Below are positions 57,592-64,000 of a stretch of 64,000 nucleotides of DNA, piece after piece. Each line of letters opens with the position of its first letter. Positions within the stretch are counted from its first letter, which is position 1. Source of the DNA: Gracilariopsis chorda (taxonomy: Eukaryota > Rhodophyta > Florideophyceae > Gracilariales > Gracilariaceae); the NCBI GenBank assembly GCA_003194525.1, contig NBIV01000186.1:103082-167081 (forward strand), written 5' to 3'. A program made the translations under genes and the position numbers. The notes beneath the pieces were generated by a model that made no database searches, was not told the DNA's origin, and was given only the letters and a program-made list of their open reading frames with translations.

Positions 57592-60500
57592 TTACGGTTG
57601 TGGAGGGATGCAGAACTGAATGGCTTCAGGCAGCACTGGGTTGGCGATGGGAACAGGCATGGGATGAATTGTGTGCGCATTCGAGGGTGTAAGCTGCGGA
57701 TCATGCAGGAGCAGCACATGGTCGTTCCTTCGAACGCGCGACAATGCGACATACAACTGACCAGCGCAGAAGAAGTTGGATCGCACATCCACAACCAAGC
57801 CATCCAACGTCTTTCCCTGTCCTTTGTGAACGGTAGCTGCAAACGCGAGACGAATGGGAAACTGCCTTCGAATCATGCGAATATCTGCGAAAGAAAACTC
57901 GAAGTCGATACGATGCAGGAGCTGTCGTTCGAGCACCTGTCTGTTCTCGTCGAATCGAGCCATCTGCATCGTAAATTGATCGACACACACGACTACGAAC
58001 AGCTTTCCGTTGACCACAGCGGGATGCAGCACGTTCCGAATGATCATAACTGGCACACCAATCTTCAAGTCCAAGTTATGAGGCGGTACTCCAGTAGGCG
58101 CATACTGATATGCAAACTCGGGGACGATAGAACTGGCAAAGTCAGACTCTGGGTTCTGTCCACGAACAGGTTGCACGGTTGTCGCTGACGGAAGAGTGAA
58201 GCGCTCACCAGGAAACAGATCTAGCGCTGCCGCATTATGTTCGTGGACCAACTGATTTGTGGAGGCAATGAGCATTTTGCTGAGATCCACATCCTCCTTG
58301 CGTCGTGTTGTGAGCCACTTCCACAGGAATTGGTAGGCGGTTTTCATGCCACCGGTAGATCTGAGTGGTAGTGGAGCGTTGTTGGATATTGTGTTTCGTG
58401 CAATGGAACGTAACAGCGACGCAAATGCCGGATCATCCGCTTTGCGTACTTGTTCCGTGAGGTACAGCACTTGAACCGAGCACAATGTCCACAGATCACT
58501 CTTCCACGGCAATTCGTTGAGAATTTCTGTGTACACTCGTCTCACATTTCCACTTGGCTCGGCCTCCATGTACACCTGCGGCACCACTGGAAGCAGCTGG
58601 GAGTAGTCGCCGGATAGAATGATGGTCAAGCCCCCAAACGGAGGTGGGTTTTCCATTCCACTGCAGCGAAGATCTTTGAGCAACGCATCCATGAGTTCGA
58701 AGAGCTTTCTTGAGAGCATGGACGCCTCATCCAAGACGAGCAGTTGTATTTCGCGTAGCAGTTCTGCACGTTGAGATCGGGGACCGTACTTTGACAAAGT
58801 GGCTGTAGTGCTGCTTGTGCTGTCCCTATCAGCTACACCCAGTCCGAGAAGGCTATGTAAAGTGCGGCCACCTTCGTACAACGAAGCTGCAATGCCTGTT
58901 GTAGCAGTCATTTCGGCGAGCATTCCTTCCGACTCAACGATATCACGAAGGAGGTTGAGCACGTATGTCTTTCCAGTTCCTGCGGATCCTTGCACAAAGA
59001 ACACGTTTCCAGGAGTGCTCGTTCGCTCCTGCAGCGCCTGTCGTTGTTGCAATGCGGCAATGACGGTGTCAATGACTTGTCTTTGGCGAGGTTTTAAGGT
59101 GGCGTACCTTGACTGCAAAGTTGACGAATTTCGCACCACTCGTGCGTCTCGAGTTTTTGTAGCTCGATTCGCCTCAGTCAATGCTGTATGATCCTGCTGT
59201 AGGTGTTGGGAGAAGAAGCTGTGATCGCGAAGCAGTCGTCCTCCGTGCCGGTCTGAGATCTCCACCACACGTCGATACATTTCTTGCTTTCGTTGCTGCT
59301 CATCTCCTGTATGTATGTCACTACATAATGCCTCCCAGTTTTCGACGGCCATTTTTTCTGGGTCTGCGCCTTGTTGGTATAGTGTAACAACCAGACGTCG
59401 TAGCTCGGAGGGCGTGCTGTATATCTGCACTGCTTCTTGGAATGCAATATCAAACTCAGATCCGTCCACGAGCAGTCCGCTTACAATCGCATTTTCACGA
59501 TACGTTCCATACTGCTGTCCGTTGAAAGTCCTTGCGTCATCATAAGACTTCGAGCCGTGATTCATGAGCAGCAAGCGCAGAGCAAATAGCTCAATGTCGG
59601 ACGGTGAAACACCTCTGATCCTTGCAACACACTGCTCGTCTTCCGTGCGCTCTACCACGTACATGGGCGGATCGCAGTCGTCTGTGGGCACCTGGGTGCT
59701 GTCTCCGTCGTATTGGTTAAGCACACGGGCTGGAAGCGTGCGATACAATCGAACTTTTTCAAAGTACGAAAGGTAGTCGAGGTTTGCGTATGCTTCGGGC
59801 CTTGCAAAGTATCTCTCCAGTGTAGACGGCTGTGATGCAGAAAGAAGCTGGTTGGGACCTCTCAGCAGAAATGTGCGCTCTCCTTCCAAGTGAATGGCCA
59901 GTCGCTCTAGTTTTGGTACGATGTGAACATGTCGAAACTCGAAAATTCTCCAAGCTGCATTGACAGCGCCCACCACACGTGCTCGCATGTATGCACGAAT
60001 GTCGTTCTGCACCTGCGGCTCTTGTTGCTGCTCGTTTTGTGTGCCTGTCTCATTAGCACCACTCACGTTGAGCACCACCTCCTGAGCTTTGGGCTGGTTA
60101 AACGCGTACTTCATCAGATAAGCCACTGCGCCCCCTCCTTGCGTGCGCTCTACGTTGATATGAGAGCGGTACTTCTTGGTCAGAGTTGGGTTGTACGGCA
60201 CTATCTTGAGGTCATGTTGCCTTCTTCTGCGGTAGACCACGCGATTCGTTCCTTCTTCAATGTACGTCTCCGGCACAATCATGTTGCGGTCGTATCCAAA
60301 CTTGCAACGCCCAGCGCGATTCCGACAATAGGTGGAGTGGCGGTGCCTGTGCATGGAACGAATGAGGGCACGCAACGCGTCGTCTTCACCGGGAAGAGGA
60401 AGTTCTGCACGAATCAGCTCGTCGATCACATCAACGTCTTCAATCACGCCTCCTTCGAGCCACACGAGCATGTGGTGATGAGGCACATTGCGCTCCTGAA

Positions 60501-63009
60501 ACTCGAGCTTTGATGCAAGCCCCAGGCACTTCAATCCGAAGATGTGCTCCGAGTTCTTCTCCAAGTCCTTCATGAAGTCGTTTGCGTACTGGTTGTACAC
60601 CATTGCAATCAGATCAGGTCGGTCAAACGGTCGAAGGCGGTTACTCTGTGCCGTAAATGCGCTCCGATTGCTGGTATCCATACCAAGGCGCTGGATGTCC
60701 TCTCTCCAGATGTTCATGGTGATTGTAATGAACAGAGAAGGCGGTCCTCTCCGCGCTACGATCGCCTGTACATCCATGCGCTTGTTCTTCCAGTAAGCTG
60801 CTGAGTTGACCGAGTCATCGGGCAGAAATATGCGTCCCATTTGCGCGAACTGGGATGGTGACACATGACCTGTTTGCTGCTGTGCTTGCTGGATCTCTTG
60901 CTCTTGTACAATACGTGCCTGTTGTTCTCTCTCCAGGAAACGTAGTCGCATGTCCTCAATGTTTGTGTGCGTGCGGAGCATCCACATCTGCATCAACGGT
61001 CCACTGTTGAGGAGGATGTTGTCTGAGTACAAACGTCGCTTCGCGTTCTGAGCCCAGGTGAGCTTTCGGAGCTTCCACTCGTTGACGCTGAGATCTGAGC
61101 TTTGCTGTGTGGAGTTCCTTGCCTCCAGGAAAAGGCCGATGTCAAATGGTTCGTGCTGATCACCGTACGGGTAGAGAAGAGGGAAATTACCCTTCTCTGC
61201 AAGTTTGGATGCCGGTTTAAGAAGTCGGTACCGCACTTGCGCATTGTTTGCGGCATTCGCAGTCGCCCCTGCTCCAGCAGCAGCAGCGCTCGTCACTGCA
61301 GCGTGCTGTTCGGTTACGGTTCCTTCTACCAAGCGCGGTACTTGAGACTCCACTAGATACAGGCCAGTTGGATCCACGACGAGCGTTCTCATCATGGTTG
61401 GACCGCCACCAGGAGCATCTTCAGGGAGAGGCCCAGCACCTGCGTGAGGAGCACTGACTGTGGCACTTCGGGTTCCTTCGTAACCACGTACGACTACTCC
61501 CTCTTCTGCTGCCTGCATGCTGATATCGACGGCGGTATCTGCATTTTGTTGTTGTTGTTGCGTGCTAAGCATGGATCGGTACCGCTCACGCACCACGTCT
61601 GGCTTGGGCTGGACCACATTGTACAACTTGGGCACGATGTCTCGTACGTTGATGTCTTGAATGAACGCACGCAAATTGGCACGCGCATAGTGAGAGGGAT
61701 CCAAGGAAGGTGGACCAGTACCCCACAGAAAGCTCTAGCGCGTGTTGTTCTGGTTCTGCGCGGGCAGAGCGAGAGCTGCGTTGCCCTCAAGTCTGAGAAA
61801 GGAGGGACCGCCTCCCGTCACATACGACATGTCCATGAGCGCTTGCGTCGTCGCGAAGAGCGTATTCAAGTTGAGTAAATGGCTGTGGAAGGCTCTCAGG
61901 CTATAAAGACTGCGAACCAACTTACTGCTATGCCTTCTGCGGAACGTGACGTCCCATCCTGACATTCTTTTCATTCCACAGCACACTCCAGTGACCTCTG
62001 TGCCAAGCAAAACACAGCCGCAATACTTGCAGCTATGTATTTTCAATGTCCAGTCCGCGTACGGGCAGGAGGAGAGCGTGTGTGAGTGTTCGCCGCATCT
62101 TCCGCATCGCCTTTGACCTGCAGTGGGAAGCGTCTCAAACTCCGGCACGCTTGCACGGATGGCCGGATCATTCCTCGCCTGAGCTGCCACGGAATCCCAC
62201 GCATAGTACACGCGATAGAGTCCTCGATCAGGACGCCCAGCCCAGTGCATGACAGTCATATCAAGCTGTTGCTGTGGCTGATGCTGCGGCTGGTGTGAGG
62301 GAGCCGGTGTGATCTCATCCGCTTCCACCTCCATCGGAATGGACATCTGTTGTTCTTCCTGTTAAGCTTGTGGCAACGCAGGCTGCGGCCGCGGGTGTGA
62401 GGGAGCCGGGGTGATCTCATCCTCTTCCACTTCCATCGGGACTGGCATCTGTTCTTCCTCTTGTTCAGCTTGTGGCAGAGCAGGCTGCTGTGATGGCGGT
62501 GGCTGTGAGGGAGCAGGGATGATCTCATCCTCTTCCAATTCCATTGCAATAGGCATCTGTTCTGCAGGCATCGGTGGGAGAGGGGGAGGCATCGGAGGCG
62601 GTGGAATGTGACTTGGAAGGCCTCTCACAAACTCCAGAAATCCAGGAATTGGGCACGATGTTGGTAGATCTGTGGCAGCGGACCCACTGGCTCCAGCGGC
62701 GCTTGTGCTAACTGCTGCTGCAACCGAAGTAAGTGCAGGAGTAATTTCGTCTTCTTCAACCACTGGAACAATAGGTCCTTGAACGTGTGCTCCGCTCTCA
62801 TTTACTCCCAACTCATCTGGAGATGGAGGAGCTGGTTCTCTTCGGGGTCTTCCAGCTCCTGCCCGTGCTCCACCACTGCCGACGCGACGACCACCAGCGT
62901 TTTGCCTTGAACCACCTGCGTTCAACCTGGCACCTCCAGAATTGTCTCTGGCACCTCCCGAGTTAGATCGGATGCCACCAGAGTTCAGACGTCGCCCTCC
63001 TCTCGTCAT
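57592..63009 (-). pseudogene. Helitron Rep/helicase protein, nearly intact (one TAA, one TAG)
   Basis: One frame of 1806 codons runs from ATG at 63009, stopped only by TAA at 62362-62364 and TAG at 61735-61737. Its order is as follows. A basic N-terminus (repeats of GGxRxNSGG) is followed by acidic Pro-rich repeats with DEITPAPS. Next are a CCHC knuckle (CGRCGEHSHTLSSC), a second Cys cluster (HSCKYCG, VCCG) and a Helitron-like N domain. The Rep domain has HUH (ERNVPHHHMLVWLEG, near 60460-60490) and two Tyr (YLMKYAF, near 60105-60125). The Pif1-family helicase has Walker A GSAGTGKT near 58970, LLVLDEASML, SGDYSQLLPVV, and HKGQGKTLDG to YVALSRVRR. It would drive rolling-circle transposition. 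The TAA falls where the sister repeat unit has Glu (QAEQEE). Confidence 0.92.
57592..63009 (-). mobile_element. Helitron (coding body; ends not fixed)
   Basis: The coding body is complete, so the element must extend beyond it on both sides. Helitrons have 5' TC and 3' CTRR ends with a hairpin shortly before the 3' end and no inverted ends or target duplication. The 3' end is expected below 57592, where GC-rich hairpins lie (57450-57488 and 56986-57024). The 5' end is expected above 63009. Direct CTG-rich repeats at 57275 and 63929 flank the body. Confidence 0.7.
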
Positions 63010-63928
63010 TTCAATTTACCAAAGAAAAGAAAAAAACAATTCTATGTTTTTAAACCGTTAAAAAATTTGCCAGAGTTCCAGAATAATTCCCAATAAAACA
63101 CAAAGTTGAAAGTGAAAAAACTGGTTGCAGTTTGTTGCATTGCACCCACCGGGCCTAGTCGCATGCAGCAATTAAAAAAACAAATTGCTGCAAGGCTTAT
63201 ATTTACCCGATGCAGTCGTGCGCAGCACAGGGACTCTCGACACACTCCTGTTAGATTATGACGGGCGGAGTGTGCCCAGCCGGTTTTCAAGCCGTTTGAT
63301 GTTTAACCCGCGTCCGGTTGTAAGGATTGGTCTGCCTTTACTCACACACCGAAGTGTGCTTTCCGGCCCCAAGAGGTACGACACGGCGGCCGCCCCGGAC
63401 CCTGCACAGCAAGCTGGTATTAGGTCCGGTAAACCCTCAGACTTCCTGATCGCCGTCAAACGACCAGTATACCACAGAGGAGCACCTGACTTTTCCCAGA
63501 TCCGTGGTACTTAGTGGGTTACTCTTGTGGCGACCTGCACACGAGCTCGGCCTTGCCTAGGTCCCAGGCCAGCAAACAGTGCCCAAAGTAGCAAAAGGTT
63601 ACGACACTGCGCTATTGGCCAAGCCTGAATGGGATCCAAAAAAGTGGTTAGGGTCAGCAAGCGAGATGCATTTGGCACTGCGCCAGTGCAGTATATACGT
63701 CTGTTGCAGGCATGTCTGCAATGAAACTTTAGTATACACTGCAGTGGCGCAGTGCAATTTGCCACGTGTTGGAATGCAATGCACTGGCGCAGTGCAATTT
63801 GCCACGTGTCGGAATAAACCGCTGGGTTTCTGCTGCTGAGTGGCTGGCGCTACAATTTGATTGTATTGCAAGCCATTCAGCAGCCATTGCATAGTCAACT
63901 TGCAGCAGCAGCAGCTAATTAACTGAAC
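63010..63928. other. Helitron upstream region, no gene recognised
   Basis: AT-rich at first (63010-63180), then a GC-richer stretch with small hairpins (for example CACAC-CGAA-GTGTG near 63345). Then come two copies of a short unit, CACTG-GCGCAGTGCAATTTGCCA, near 63735 and 63785. It would hold the promoter and 5' end of the Helitron. TTATATTTA near 63197 could be a TATA box only for the other strand. Confidence 0.4.
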
Positions 63929-64000
63929 GCTTTGCTGCTGCTGCTGCTGCTGAATTTTTTAAATGGTAGGGAGGCGTTTGCACCAAATGGGCGATTTGCA
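63929..64000 (+). repeat. CTG-rich dispersed repeat, copy 3 (cut by the window edge)
   Basis: This matches 57275-57345 base for base apart from a small change in GGCGTTTGCACC against GGCGTTGCGCC, and runs off the window. CAG/CTG runs and GCCATTCAGCAGCC lie just before it (63870-63920), as near the copy at 8520-8910. Confidence 0.85.

Overview
The window looks like transposon-rich nuclear DNA of a eukaryote. Genes are sparse and intronless as far as I can see, there are no bacterial-style operons, and several eukaryotic transposon superfamilies are nested together. A multicellular red alga (Florideophyceae) is my best guess, from the intronless genes, the transposon mix and the secreted Cys-rich repeat proteins. 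That is inference; no rRNA, tRNA or other taxonomic marker is present.

Layout. 1-1036: end of a secreted Cys-rich repeat protein gene (copy A, frameshifted). 1-2816 is repeated almost base for base at 16096-18909 (copy B, with the complete gene at 15409-17130). 2817-about 8535: a broken Ty3/gypsy chromovirus (RT, RNase H, integrase, chromodomain, 3' LTR) that starts exactly at the duplication breakpoint. 8520-15300: mostly non-coding, with an old integrase relic (12040-12790) and a cluster of large palindromes. 19588-27398: a structurally complete Mutator-like element (233-bp inverted ends, 11-bp target duplication) coding for a Ulp1-type protease joined to a MULE transposase, plus an acidic protein on the other strand. 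29654-34560: a tyrosine-recombinase (DIRS-like) retroelement in the order recombinase, gag-like, RT, RNase H. 35437-37566: a pogo-type transposase relic. 40367-40855: a small intact gene for a secreted galaxin-like repeat protein. 46491-51326: a PIF/Harbinger-type element with matching inverted ends that holds a broken delta-COP coatomer gene piece and a truncated transposase. 53524-56875: a decayed Ty1/copia element. 57592-63009: a nearly intact Helitron (Rep plus Pif1-type helicase), flanked by copies of a CTG-rich repeat.

Only two sizeable cellular genes look intact: the Cys-rich protein at 15409-17130 and the galaxin-like protein at 40367-40855. Both are probably secreted. Almost everything else is mobile DNA in different stages of decay. 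The decay is mostly by in-frame stops in the DNA transposons and the DIRS-like element, and by one-base indels in the gypsy element.

The most unusual signal is not a gene. The gypsy element carries short perfect hairpins (5-9 bp stems, 1-7 nt loops) about every 20-25 bases through its coding region and LTR. A second stretch with the same texture lies at 45639-45806. Next in interest are the Harbinger-type element carrying delta-COP and the MULE with its own Ulp1 protease.
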